Positions 35,802 through 45,164 are shown, numbered from the stretch's first letter. The stretch is DNA of 50,016 nucleotides from Candidatus Gastranaerophilales bacterium (GCA_023663225.1 JAMPHU010000020.1:1-50016), one strand, 5' to 3'. Numbers and translations: made by a program. The notes: generated from the sequence alone by a model not told the origin.

Positions 35802-37796
35802 ATGAGATTAATTTTTCGCAATACAAGAAAAAATATAAAGGACTACTTGGTTTATTTTTTGACATTGATGATCGCCGTCAGTATGTTTTATGCTTTTAAT
35901 TCTGTTCAGACACAACCCGCGCTCCATGAACTGGATGCCACAAAACAGTTGCTTTCCGATCAGTTAGGGATTTTGCTTTCCGCGCTGTCTGTCATTGTGG
36001 CGGTGGCGCTTGCTTTTCTGATTTTATATGCGAATCAGTTTTTGCTAAAGCGTAGAAAGAAGGAATTGGGCATTTATACTCTGCTTGGCATGGAAAAACG
36101 AAAAATTGCCGGAATTTTTGCGGGGGAAACATTGTGCGTGGGTTTCCTGTCCCTTGTATGCGGTCTGGTTTTCGGCTTTTTGCTTTCACAGGGGGTTTCT
36201 CTGTTTTCCCTGCGTCTGTTTGCGGTAGATACTGCTAAATTTCAGATGGTATTTTCCGTAAGCGCATGGAAAAAGACGGTGGGGTGTTTCGCATTGATCT
36301 TTTTGATTGTCATGTTGTTTAATGTGCGGACGGTTGCCGGCGTAAAACTGATCGACTTGTTGACTGACCACAGAAAAAATGATGTTTTGGCGATAAAAAA
36401 CAAGGCGATTTCTGTTTTATTGCTTATTTTATCCATCGTCAGCCTTGCGGTATCAGGAGCTCTGTTGGAACAAAATGGAATTTTGCCAAGCAGGGAAAAT
36501 GCATGGTTTCAAATAGCGGCGCTGTGTTGGGCGGTTGGAACGATTCTTTTCTTTTATTCTGTTTCCGCGGTGTTGTTGGCAGTTGTAAAGGAGAATCGAA
36601 AGGTATATTTGAGAGGACTGAATACGTTTCTGACCAGACAGATTGGAAGCAAAATCCGCATGGATTTTGCGGTCTTGTCCCTTGTATGCGGTCTGCTGAC
36701 CGTGGCGATCGGCGGAATTTCTGTCGGGATCAGCTCCGCAGTCACCATGAATGAGGCATCGAAAGCAGCTTTGCCTTTTGATCTGAATGTGTTGGCTCAG
36801 ACAGATATCTGCGGCGAGACGGACATCGTGTCCTATTTGAAAACGCGAAATGTCGATATGGATGAATATGCGGAGAAAATGGAACAGATAAGCCTATATG
36901 AGGCAGATGTGACGTATGGAAGCCTGTTTGATGGACAGAATGTGGATTTGTGGCATATCGACACGGAAATTCCGGAAATGGGGGTGACGGTCATTTCCAT
37001 CACTGATTTTAACCGTTCCCTTGCCATGCAGGGGAGACAGGAGTATTCGTTGGACGGGAATACCTTTTTGATAAACTGTAACTATGAGGGAACCAGACGT
37101 TATATAGAAAAATTTTTGGAGAATCATAAGCAGATTGAGGTGGGAGGTTTTACGCTGGAAGCGGCCTTGGACAAAGTGCTGTCGGAAACCTATTGGATGA
37201 CATCGGTTGGAAATAATGATCGCGGCACACTTATTGTTCCAGATGAAGTCGCGGCAGTCTGTCATAAAGAGGCGAATGTCTTGCTCGTCCTATATGGAGA
37301 AATGACCGACTCAGACGAAGTGCTGCAGAAAATGATTCCGATCGGGTTGGAATGGGAGACGGAAGGGTATCGCTATTCAGAAAAGGTTATGCTGAACGGT
37401 ATGTATTATGGCGTGGGCGCACTCATGGTATTCCTATGCTGCTATATTGGGCTTGTCTTCCTTCTAATATGTGCCGCACTATTGTCTTTGAAACAATTGA
37501 CGGAAACGGCTGACAATATATATCGGTACGGTCTGTTGCAAAAACTTGGCGCGGATGATGCTATGCTTTATAAGACGCTTTTTAAGCAAGTATCTGTTTT
37601 CTTTCTTGCGCCACTTTTGTCCGCGGGTATCTTTTCCACTTTTGGGATCGGAAAAGTGAGTGCGGTTATGGAAGATTTTATGAATATGCACATTTCCACT
37701 CATCTGGGAATGACAGTAAGTATGCTGTTGATTGTCTATGGCGGTTATTTTCTTGCCACATACTTTGCCTGTAAACGCATGGTGCAGGAAAAATAA
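35802..37796 (+). CDS. bceB: FtsX-like ABC permease, BceB type
   Basis: 664 residues from ATG 35802, which has GAGGG upstream. About ten membrane segments are seen, with a large extracellular domain of about 200 residues (about 335-550 region, IPEMGVTVISITDF and neighbours) between segments 8-10 and the C-terminal group, as in BceB proteins that bind peptide antibiotics. The N-terminus MRLIFRNTRKNIKDYLVYFLTL is the usual family start. The upstream 52-residue extension comes from the inserted repeat and has no counterpart in the family. Confidence 0.9.
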   Translation: MRLIFRNTRKNIKDYLVYFLTLMIAVSMFYAFNSVQTQPALHELDATKQLLSDQLGILLSALSVIVAVALAFLILYANQFLLKRRKKELGIYTLLGMEKRKIAGIFAGETLCVGFLSLVCGLVFGFLLSQGVSLFSLRLFAVDTAKFQMVFSVSAWKKTVGCFALIFLIVMLFNVRTVAGVKLIDLLTDHRKNDVLAIKNKAISVLLLILSIVSLAVSGALLEQNGILPSRENAWFQIAALCWAVGTILFFYSVSAVLLAVVKENRKVYLRGLNTFLTRQIGSKIRMDFAVLSLVCGLLTVAIGGISVGISSAVTMNEASKAALPFDLNVLAQTDICGETDIVSYLKTRNVDMDEYAEKMEQISLYEADVTYGSLFDGQNVDLWHIDTEIPEMGVTVISITDFNRSLAMQGRQEYSLDGNTFLINCNYEGTRRYIEKFLENHKQIEVGGFTLEAALDKVLSETYWMTSVGNNDRGTLIVPDEVAAVCHKEANVLLVLYGEMTDSDEVLQKMIPIGLEWETEGYRYSEKVMLNGMYYGVGALMVFLCCYIGLVFLLICAALLSLKQLTETADNIYRYGLLQKLGADDAMLYKTLFKQVSVFFLAPLLSAGIFSTFGIGKVSAVMEDFMNMHISTHLGMTVSMLLIVYGGYFLATYFACKRMVQEK

Positions 37797-37993
37797 GGGG
37801 GGATGGTGTTACCTGAATAAAGATAAAAACTTGGGTATGTGGACTATTTATTATCAATGCTTTCAGATATATAATCATGAATGTTTATACTGTTATTGAG
37901 CATAATATGTGAAAAGATTGATTTTTGACTGGGTATGTGATAGCCTTTTATTTGCAGTAAGGTAAAAAATGAAGAATATTATATGCTCGGTTG

Positions 37994-38022
37994 TTGAATT
38001 CTGATAACTGAGGTGGTATAAT
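37994..38022 (+). promoter_or_regulatory. Promoter of the small gene/GNAT pair
   Basis: TTGAAT (37994-37999), a 17-bp spacer and an extended perfect -10, TGGTATAAT (38014-38022). It lies 36 bp before the ATG at 38059. The rest of the gap 37797-37993 is AT-rich without recognisable features. Confidence 0.7.
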
Positions 38023-38058
38023 GTGAGTGATGATAATGAAACGAAAGGAGAAATTGAA

Positions 38059-38232
38059 ATGAATGCATGTGCGTTAAAACCTGTAATGCCTTTTGTGACG
38101 AGAAACAAATTGGAAAGAACACCTGCAACAGAGGATAATAGGAAAATGGTCGAATTTATGGATTCTCACAATTTTTCCTTTGATATTGATGTTGAGGCTA
38201 ATAATTTAAAATGTACAGTGACAGAGAAGTAG
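38059..38232 (+). CDS. Small protein upstream of GNAT, possible antitoxin
   Basis: 57 residues, start supported by AAAGGAGAAATTGAA. No family recognised. The N-terminus contains MPFVTRNKLER and the C-terminus is acidic. It has its own promoter and lies 6 bp before a GNAT acetyltransferase. Small gene plus GNAT pairs include type II toxin-antitoxin systems, but the usual ribbon-helix-helix antitoxin sequence is not evident here, so this is only a suggestion. Confidence 0.6.
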   Translation: MNACALKPVMPFVTRNKLERTPATEDNRKMVEFMDSHNFSFDIDVEANNLKCTVTEK

Positions 38233-38238
38233 CACGAG

Positions 38239-38784
38239 ATGGATATAATAAAATATACTTCGGAATACGAGAATTTGAAATATCAGTTTACATGTGGGAA
38301 TATAGTAATTGATAATTTTTTGAAAAATAGTGATGCTCTGGACGAAAACCAGGGCATTACTTATGTTTTATTATCTGATAAAAAAGATGCAATTATTGGT
38401 TACTATAATATAGAAGTAGGAAGGGTAGACCAAATAGAAGAGATCGGTGGCAATGTAGTCTATAAACCTATGGGTGGGACTGTTAATATTAATTATTTAG
38501 CGGTGGATAGCAAATATCAAGGTACAAAAATTGCGGAAGTAAATGGGGAAAATATATATTTGGGAGACTATTTGTTACGGGATTGTGAGAAAAGAATTTT
38601 AAAATTAAGAAAAGAAGTTGGAGTGGTTTTTGTTACATTATATTCTACCAAACAAGGGTATCATTTATACCATGAAAGAAATAGCTATGTGGATTTTGAA
38701 GATGATATGAGCACATTTGTGACAGAGAGTGATGCGGAGTGTTATAAATTATACAAATGTGTAGATGATATAATTGGGGTATAA
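38239..38784 (+). CDS. GNAT-family N-acetyltransferase
   Basis: 181 residues. GNAT fold features: an early IDNFLKN segment, GYYNIEVG, the central strand INYLAVDSKYQGTKI (acetyl-CoA-binding region, with QGT in place of the usual QGxGxG/A) and a C-terminal FYxK-like segment, VTLYSTKQGYHLYHERNSY. The weak pyrophosphate loop is unusual. Substrate unknown: tRNA (as in GNAT toxins), protein or small molecule are all possible. It lies at the left edge of the AT-rich block and is cotranscribed with the 57-residue gene. Confidence 0.75.
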   Translation: MDIIKYTSEYENLKYQFTCGNIVIDNFLKNSDALDENQGITYVLLSDKKDAIIGYYNIEVGRVDQIEEIGGNVVYKPMGGTVNINYLAVDSKYQGTKIAEVNGENIYLGDYLLRDCEKRILKLRKEVGVVFVTLYSTKQGYHLYHERNSYVDFEDDMSTFVTESDAECYKLYKCVDDIIGV

Positions 38785-38800
38785 GTGATTCATTCCGTAA

Positions 38801-39224
38801 ATGATGCCACTTGCTATGCAGGTGGGTATAATTCGCATGGTGCGTAAATGCTCCCCTTGGCTGATGGCGGTGGAAAAAGTGTATGCAGATAGTAGCGCGA
38901 AAAAGGAGCTTATTTCGATAATTTCTGTAGTAGATCATGTGATGGTTCCAACGGATTGATAGACAGCTTTATCTGACTTTTATGGATATTGAAAAATGGA
39001 CATATCCGCGATCCTTATTGCATGTTGCCAACCCAGGAGGCAACTGTGAGCCAGACATATGCCATGGAGTATAAGGTTACAGAGATATACAGCATTTTGC
39101 GCTCAATACGCTTTTGCTTAAAGATATAACAGCAGACGCTAATTATGGCAACAGAAATGAGTTTACGGATCTTGAAAGTGGAAAAAGTAGACTAATACGA
39201 AAAAACAAGAAGGGAACAACAAGA
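38801..39224 (+). pseudogene. Decayed coding sequence between GNAT and ATPase genes
   Basis: No intact gene of useful length. An open frame at 38801-38959 (52 codons, ending VVDHVMVPTD) has coding-like composition. Further on, one frame reads LPTQEATVSQTYAMEYKVTEIYSIL up to about 39117 and another continues DITADANYGNRNEF into the ATPase frame, suggesting a frameshifted remnant. The original gene is not recognised. The sequence has no palindromes or RNA-like features. Confidence 0.4.
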
Positions 39225-41033
39225 ATGAAAAATAGCGTAGAACTTAAACAGTTGGTGGATGATCAGGATTTTATAGATAATATGAATGAAGCTTTTTCGG
39301 ATTTACGAGCAGATTATGAATTGACAATGGATACATCTTTGGAAAAAATAAATGAGTTAAACCAGTTACATGTAGATGTAAAAAATCATCTATCGGATTT
39401 AACTTCGCTTTCAAGGAAATCCAGTGGAACAATTTGTGGATTAAGAGGAACAGGAAAGACTCATTTAATGTTACTTGCTAGACATAATCTAAATTTCAAT
39501 CTTTGGAAAAGTGAAAAAGATAATAATTTGTGTATTTATCTCAATATGAAGCGTTTATGTTTGCCCAATAATTGCGACAATGATACATTTAACCGTGTCT
39601 TTAGCATTTTTATATATGAGGAAATATCTGCACAATTGTTAACTATACTGAAAGCGATGCCAGGAAAGTCATTTCTTGAAAAAGTTCAAAAGGTATTCAA
39701 TAAGAAGAAAAAAAATCTTCAGTTGAGTCTTCAAAAAGCAATTATATATATTTATACTATGAATGCAATTGCACATGAAGGAAATGAGCAAATCCGTAAT
39801 ATTGGTGCAGGAAGTTATGAAAAAGAGGATATAAATAAGGAAATTTCCGAGTTTGTTAATGAACTTAATGCATCATTAAAAGAAGTGGTTCCTGAGATTG
39901 GTATATCAATTAATGAAACAGAAATGTCTGAAACTACAAAAAGATTAAAAACCAATAACACATATTGTCAGTATCTCAATGTAAAGAGTGTGAGAAGTCA
40001 ACTAATAGAAATTATCTCATTATTAGGACTTGATTCAATTACATTCTATATAGATGAATGGGAGAAGATAAGTACAGTTCATAAATGTCAAGAACAGACT
40101 GCATCATATATTGATAAGATAATGGATGATCCCATATATTTCTGGATTGGGATTGTTCCATATAGAGGTGGATTATATTGTTTAGATAACGGCGCAGATT
40201 TACAACATCAGATTAATCTAGACGAGAGTCTTGTATTTGAAGCCTCAGATCAAGAGCGGAATCTATGTATAAATTATTTTAAAGAATTAGTAAATCGAAG
40301 ATTAAAACATTATTTTCCGGATAAAGGATATACATATGGCATAATGTTTAATTCGGATGACAATTTTGCAAGCCTTGTCATGGCGAGTATGGGAAATACC
40401 AGAGATTTTGGAACCATGCTTTTTAAATGCTGGTCGGGTTATCAAACATATAGGAAGTCACATCTTTCACCTGGAAGACCATTTAAATATATTTCTAATC
40501 AGATGATTGTGGATGCGATAAAAGATAATGGAGATAAGAAGTATTCTAATATTGAAAGTCAAAATGATGTTGTTAAAGTTTGGAGTGATATAAAAAATTA
40601 CTGTATTAGTAAAAAGTCTAGCCATTTTGCAATAGAAGAAAAATCGGAATCGTTAGATTGTTTGAGAGAACATGAGTTTTCAGAACTAATATACCATCGG
40701 TTATTGCATCTGAGAAAGACACATGTACCGGCAAAAGATACTGATGTTGAGAGTAAACTATCTATATACGCAATTAATTATGCTGCAACATATTCTCTAC
40801 ATTCACAGGAAAAAAAGATGTCGTTCATTATTGAGTATAAAACGATACATGATCGTGTTAGACGTTATATATATAATCCGAAAGAAGTGTTGAATCAGAT
40901 TCGAATTTCAAGCGGTGAAATTTTTCCATGTATTAGTTGTTCAATGCCTATTAATCCTAATTCGATGAAAGCGGCTTGGGAAAAGAATTCGTGTCCGTTT
41001 TGTGGAGGTAAAATATATAGAGGTAATGCTTGA
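39225..41033 (+). CDS. P-loop ATPase with C-terminal zinc ribbon, likely defence-associated
   Basis: 602 residues from ATG 39225 (AAGGGA upstream); the frame is open further back into decayed sequence. Walker A is GLRGTGKTHL (72-81), and Walker B is TFYIDEWE (273-280), in the ORC/AAA or STAND style. A long helical insert lies between them (150-250). The C-terminus has paired cysteines, CISC (569-572) and CPFC (590-593), forming a zinc ribbon. No nuclease or helicase motifs are visible. It is 100 bp upstream of a nuclease gene and part of the same AT-rich block as two methyltransferases, so a role as motor or regulator of that restriction system is inferred. Family not identified. Confidence 0.7.
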   Translation: MKNSVELKQLVDDQDFIDNMNEAFSDLRADYELTMDTSLEKINELNQLHVDVKNHLSDLTSLSRKSSGTICGLRGTGKTHLMLLARHNLNFNLWKSEKDNNLCIYLNMKRLCLPNNCDNDTFNRVFSIFIYEEISAQLLTILKAMPGKSFLEKVQKVFNKKKKNLQLSLQKAIIYIYTMNAIAHEGNEQIRNIGAGSYEKEDINKEISEFVNELNASLKEVVPEIGISINETEMSETTKRLKTNNTYCQYLNVKSVRSQLIEIISLLGLDSITFYIDEWEKISTVHKCQEQTASYIDKIMDDPIYFWIGIVPYRGGLYCLDNGADLQHQINLDESLVFEASDQERNLCINYFKELVNRRLKHYFPDKGYTYGIMFNSDDNFASLVMASMGNTRDFGTMLFKCWSGYQTYRKSHLSPGRPFKYISNQMIVDAIKDNGDKKYSNIESQNDVVKVWSDIKNYCISKKSSHFAIEEKSESLDCLREHEFSELIYHRLLHLRKTHVPAKDTDVESKLSIYAINYAATYSLHSQEKKMSFIIEYKTIHDRVRRYIYNPKEVLNQIRISSGEIFPCISCSMPINPNSMKAAWEKNSCPFCGGKIYRGNA

Positions 41034-41133
41034 ATAGTATGTATTATGTCTTTTCAAGGTAAATTCGGTTTTTGACACAGTGGTTTAGAATTAAGGCATA
41101 GACGGATAGAGGACGCAACTGGAGGAACTTTTT

Positions 41134-43185
41134 ATGAAAACGTATAGAATTCATGGAGATAATATTGTTGAGTGTGAACGAATTGCAAACCTTATTATCG
41201 ACACGCTAAAACCTGAGAATATTTCCTCATTTTTGCTATCACCATCAACGGTTGCAATGGATGTCAAGGCTACTTTTATGGGTTTACTTATAGAGTGGCG
41301 GTTAATATTATTGCCGGGATTTAATAAGAATACAAAAAGGCGCTGGAGCGGGAATATTTTTGATGCTCTAAAAGAGGCGGGCAGTTTCTTTGATGAGACG
41401 CCAGATGCTATTATCTCGTTGGTTAAAGGTGAGAGCGAAAAAATAATGCTCGGCATAGAATTCTGTTCTGCTTTGCAGGCTGGAAATCAAGCGTGGCAGC
41501 GTAGTGCTCGTGCATTTTCTACTGGAAGGACAGGATGCCCGTATCTTTACATAGTGGACTTTGTAAAATATGAGCTCGACAATGAAACCAGAAGTCGCAA
41601 GAACCTTAGATTCCCTAATGCTGCTGTACCGTATAGTTATGTAAATTATTCGAAAACAACTGGGAATTTTGTTGCCCAATTATATACAAAATCAGAAGAG
41701 TTTGACAGAACTCGTGATGCTGATATTGCACATTTTGATGAGAACGATTTTGGAAGTAAGGAGCTTGGTGAATTTATAGTTAAACTAATGCTTGGAGTAG
41801 ATACAGCAGAAGAAGAAAATGTGATTCTTGAGAAGAACATGAATGTTGTCCGGTTTCTTGCTGACCACTTTGATGGTAATACCAATTTTACTGCTGAAGA
41901 GTGGCAGGAAGTATATGACTTATCGGACGAGGATATTGTCGATTACTCTGTGGCCAAGCGGCGATTTGGTTTTCATAAAACAGTTGCCGAAAAGAGTCGC
42001 CACGGAGCATCAGAGAATGTGCTTGAATTGGTTGATAATTTAAGTGTTGGACTTGCTTCACGCGATTTACCTTTCGGTATAATTCCTGCGTGCGACAGAC
42101 CTATCTTTGCTGCAAATCTGTCAAGGCTTTATCCAAGTGCTGAAGAACAAATTATTGAATCTATCGGAGCGGATGAGAAGCATTTAATAATAGCCATATT
42201 CAAGGGGTTTAAACCTCATGGTGATGACAATCGACCTGATAGAGGTTTACTACCGTTGGCAGCAATGCTTTCGACTTCTGATGTTGACATTATGACCTAT
42301 ATATATGGACCGATGATAGAAACAAATTTGAACCTTTTAGATAAGAATCCGATTGCATTGGCAAATAGAAACGGGTTATGGCGTTCAATTCTTGCGCTAA
42401 GTAATTATGTTGTTTTGGATATTCCTGTCCTTGCGGGAAAGAAATATGATGCAGAGCGAGTTTACGATACGAGTAAGATTAAAGAGCATTTTATAAACAC
42501 GGGAACCAACAAAAAAATTAGTGCTAAGCCTGCCTTTTCAAATGTTCCTGTGAATTTTGGAGAAGATGACGTGGATACAGGTATTCACTATCTTTTTACT
42601 CATATTATTGGAAAGTATTGCTTTGAAGGAATGTGTAATCCTCCTGGAGGTGATTGGAGTGGTTTTTCTGTTATTGATGGTGAATATGAAAATAGGTGGC
42701 TTTCTCTTCCGAGAGTAAGTGCTGTTGTAAATGGAAAACGTCCAGATCACATATTGGAACTCTTCGATGTATTTGAGAAGCCTCTATTACTGTCCATAGA
42801 ATCAAAGGAAAGATCTTCTGATCTGGAGGAAGATGTAGGGACGAAACTGGTCGCCTATATTGAAAAGCTAATGAACTATATACCAAGCGCAAAACGAAGA
42901 ATTTCCCCAGAAATTCAAGATTGGCGGTGGGGAGATACACTCGTTAATTTCAAAAGTTTCGAGATCATATCTGCTGCTGCATACTTGAAAAAATATGCTG
43001 AGCCTGCAATTACCGTGTTTGGAAAAAATTGTGAAATTCTTTTTGTGATGGAACCCATCATGGCTACAAGAAGAATTGGTTGGAATATTGAAATCATACC
43101 TTCGACAGAGCGAAGCAAAAAATTGAAAAAATTTATTATTGAAAAGTATACTGAGTGTGGTGACAAACAGTTTTCTTTTATTTAA
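41134..43185 (+). CDS. Large restriction-endonuclease-like protein
   Basis: 683 residues, no membrane segment. A PD-(D/E)xK-like signature is seen at RPDHI (Asp538) and LLLSIESKER (Glu556, Lys558), each after hydrophobic strands. A second region near the N-terminus (about 91-127: DAIISLV, LGIEFCSALQAGNQAWQR) also resembles a nuclease core but lacks the standard ExK lysine. Being next to an HTH controller and two adenine methyltransferases strongly suggests the cleavage subunit of a restriction-modification system. The specificity is unknown. ATG 41134 has CTGGAGGAAC upstream. Confidence 0.65.
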   Translation: MKTYRIHGDNIVECERIANLIIDTLKPENISSFLLSPSTVAMDVKATFMGLLIEWRLILLPGFNKNTKRRWSGNIFDALKEAGSFFDETPDAIISLVKGESEKIMLGIEFCSALQAGNQAWQRSARAFSTGRTGCPYLYIVDFVKYELDNETRSRKNLRFPNAAVPYSYVNYSKTTGNFVAQLYTKSEEFDRTRDADIAHFDENDFGSKELGEFIVKLMLGVDTAEEENVILEKNMNVVRFLADHFDGNTNFTAEEWQEVYDLSDEDIVDYSVAKRRFGFHKTVAEKSRHGASENVLELVDNLSVGLASRDLPFGIIPACDRPIFAANLSRLYPSAEEQIIESIGADEKHLIIAIFKGFKPHGDDNRPDRGLLPLAAMLSTSDVDIMTYIYGPMIETNLNLLDKNPIALANRNGLWRSILALSNYVVLDIPVLAGKKYDAERVYDTSKIKEHFINTGTNKKISAKPAFSNVPVNFGEDDVDTGIHYLFTHIIGKYCFEGMCNPPGGDWSGFSVIDGEYENRWLSLPRVSAVVNGKRPDHILELFDVFEKPLLLSIESKERSSDLEEDVGTKLVAYIEKLMNYIPSAKRRISPEIQDWRWGDTLVNFKSFEIISAAAYLKKYAEPAITVFGKNCEILFVMEPIMATRRIGWNIEIIPSTERSKKLKKFIIEKYTECGDKQFSFI

Positions 43186-43203
43186 ATTATATTTGTGAAA
43201 ATA

Positions 43204-43242
43204 TCGCAATAGCTTGCGAAAAACTATAAAATGTAGTATAAT
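43204..43242 (+). promoter_or_regulatory. Controller/methyltransferase promoter with overlapping operator
   Basis: TTGCGA (43214-43219), a 17-bp spacer and a perfect TATAAT (43237-43242). A perfect palindrome, TCGCAA-TAGC-TTGCGA (43204-43219), covers the -35 box, well placed for repression by the HTH protein encoded 27 bp downstream. A looser ACTA/TAGT pair lies in the spacer. Confidence 0.65.
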
Positions 43243-43268
43243 ATCTCTTATAACGGAGGTGAGCGGTA

Positions 43269-43487
43269 ATGGCTGTTTCTTATAATAAATTATGGAAGCT
43301 GTTAATCGACATGAAAATGAGCAAGGCAGAGTTGAGGAGGATTTCCGGCATTTCTCCTAATACAATGACAAAGTTAAATAAGGATGAGGAGGTTACCCTC
43401 GCTGTTCTAAGTAAAATCTGTGAAGCTTTGGGTTCTGATATAGGAGATATCATCGAATATGTAGGCTCCGGTAAGGAGGAAAAATAA
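43269..43487 (+). CDS. XRE-family HTH regulator (restriction controller-like)
   Basis: 72 residues. A single Cro/C1-type helix-turn-helix: MSKAELRRISGISPNTMTKLNKDEE, then a SKICEALGSDIGDIIEY helix. Its size and position match the controller (C) proteins that time methyltransferase and nuclease expression. ACGGAGGTGAGCGGTA precedes the ATG. Its stop overlaps the methyltransferase ATG by one base. It probably binds the TCGCAA/TTGCGA palindrome in its own promoter. Confidence 0.82.
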   Translation: MAVSYNKLWKLLIDMKMSKAELRRISGISPNTMTKLNKDEEVTLAVLSKICEALGSDIGDIIEYVGSGKEEK

Positions 43488-44380
43488 TGAAACAAATTAA
43501 GGACAACAGTGTATCGGCTGTTATCCCGGTTGACTATATATCTAATTCTGATTGTATCGATGGAATGAAAGAACTTACTGATAATTGCGTGGATTTAGTC
43601 ATTGCAGATCCACCATATAACCTTTCAAAAAGCGGTGATTGGAAATGGGATAATAGTGTTTCACTTGCTGGCATGGGTGGTAACTGGAACATCACAAATG
43701 AAAATTGGGATAATATGTCTTTTGATGATTATTTCAATTTCAGTTTAGCTTGGCTAAAAGAGGCAAAACGCATATTAAAGCCAACTGGATCAATGTGGAT
43801 TTTTGGGACTTATCATAATATTGGAATTATAAACGTAGCTTGTCAGTTATTAGGAATAGAGATTATTAACGAAGTCATCTGGTATAAGAAAAATGCTTTT
43901 CCAAATCTTTCAGGGCGAAGGATGACGGCAAGCCACGAAACAATTCTGTGGACTCATTCTGGCGGGAAAAAGAGAACGTATTATTTTGATTATGATTATT
44001 CTAAAAATGGTGAGTTTCCCGGTGATGAATTAAAAGTAGTGGGTAAGCAGATGAGGACAGTATGGGATTTGTCCAATAATAAGAAGGCAGAGGAACTGAA
44101 GTACGGAAAACATCCAACTCAAAAGCCGATCAAGGTGCTGACAAGGATGATTAAACTGTCTTCAAAACCCGGAGATATCATGTTAACCCCTTTTTCTGGC
44201 GCCGGGAGTGAGTGTGTTGCTGCCAAGATGACTGGTAGGCATTACATTGGGTTTGAAATTGAAAAAAAATATTGTGATATTTCTGAGGAACGTTTAACTA
44301 ATGCAGAAGTAAAAAGTGAGCAATTGAATATTTTCCAAATCCCACAGGAGGAAATAGTTGATGATAAAACCGGTAATTAA
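43487..44380 (+). CDS. DNA adenine-N6 methyltransferase, beta class
   Basis: 297 residues. The catalytic motif IADPPYN (Asp41-Tyr44) comes first and the SAM-binding motif PFSGAGSE (235-242) last, the circular order of beta-class enzymes. DPPY points to N6-adenine. The intervening segment (about 60-80 and 135-210) would hold target recognition. It is translationally coupled to the HTH gene and overlaps the next methyltransferase by 20 bp. It is presumably one of two enzymes protecting the two strands of an asymmetric site. Confidence 0.88.
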   Translation: MKQIKDNSVSAVIPVDYISNSDCIDGMKELTDNCVDLVIADPPYNLSKSGDWKWDNSVSLAGMGGNWNITNENWDNMSFDDYFNFSLAWLKEAKRILKPTGSMWIFGTYHNIGIINVACQLLGIEIINEVIWYKKNAFPNLSGRRMTASHETILWTHSGGKKRTYYFDYDYSKNGEFPGDELKVVGKQMRTVWDLSNNKKAEELKYGKHPTQKPIKVLTRMIKLSSKPGDIMLTPFSGAGSECVAAKMTGRHYIGFEIEKKYCDISEERLTNAEVKSEQLNIFQIPQEEIVDDKTGN

Positions 44381-45164
44381 GTGGAGCGGAAGCAAGCGTA
44401 TGCAATCCGCAAAGATTAAATCCTTCTTCCCAGATACGTTAGGCACGTATTACGAGCCTTTTATTGGAGGAGGTTCTATGCTATATGCTGTTAATCCAGA
44501 TAGATGTGTATGCGGAGATATATGTAAACCTTTAATCGATTTGTGGACAGAGATTAGGGATAATCCAGAAGCTCTTGCAGAGGGTTATGCTTTACGCTGG
44601 ACACGACTTCAAGAAGAAGGTTATACAGCTTATTATGAGATCCGTGATGACTTTAATTCTGATAAGTCGCCGTATGATCTCTTGTTTTTGTCAAGAACGT
44701 GTGTCAACGGACTCATCAGGTTTAATGACAAGGGTGAATTTAACAATTCTCTTCATTATTCTCGTCCGGGAATAAAACCGGATAGCCTAAGGAAAATCAT
44801 CATTGATTGGTCAACACACATTCAAGGCGTAGAATTTTTAGCAGAGGATTATGTGGCGACAACTGCTACGGCTAAATCAGGCGACGTGGTGTATCTTGAT
44901 CCACCATACTTTCACACTAAAGGCAGATATTTTGGAACTATAGATTATGACCGATTCCTTGAATATCTTGAGGACTTAAATAATAGAAACATTAAGTATC
45001 TTCTTTCATTTGATGGAAAACGCGGAGATACTGACTATACTGTTAACCTGTCAAAGGAATTATATAAGAGACATGAGTTTATTCCTTCAGGAAATTCCAC
45101 ATTCAAAAAAGTAATTGATAAGGAAACACAGAAGGTATATGAGTCGCTGTATATGAATTTTTGA
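44361..45164 (+). CDS. Dam-like DNA adenine methyltransferase, alpha class (D12)
   Basis: 267 residues. Motif I YEPFIGGGSM (31-40) precedes the catalytic DPPY (180-183), the alpha-class order; KWSGSKR at the N-terminus is the usual D12 family start. AGGAGG lies 9 bp before ATG 44361, inside the upstream gene. Together with the beta-class enzyme it gives two unrelated adenine methyltransferases in one locus, a pattern found in systems with non-palindromic recognition sites (established for type IIS systems; inference here). Confidence 0.88.
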   Translation: MIKPVIKWSGSKRMQSAKIKSFFPDTLGTYYEPFIGGGSMLYAVNPDRCVCGDICKPLIDLWTEIRDNPEALAEGYALRWTRLQEEGYTAYYEIRDDFNSDKSPYDLLFLSRTCVNGLIRFNDKGEFNNSLHYSRPGIKPDSLRKIIIDWSTHIQGVEFLAEDYVATTATAKSGDVVYLDPPYFHTKGRYFGTIDYDRFLEYLEDLNNRNIKYLLSFDGKRGDTDYTVNLSKELYKRHEFIPSGNSTFKKVIDKETQKVYESLYMNF

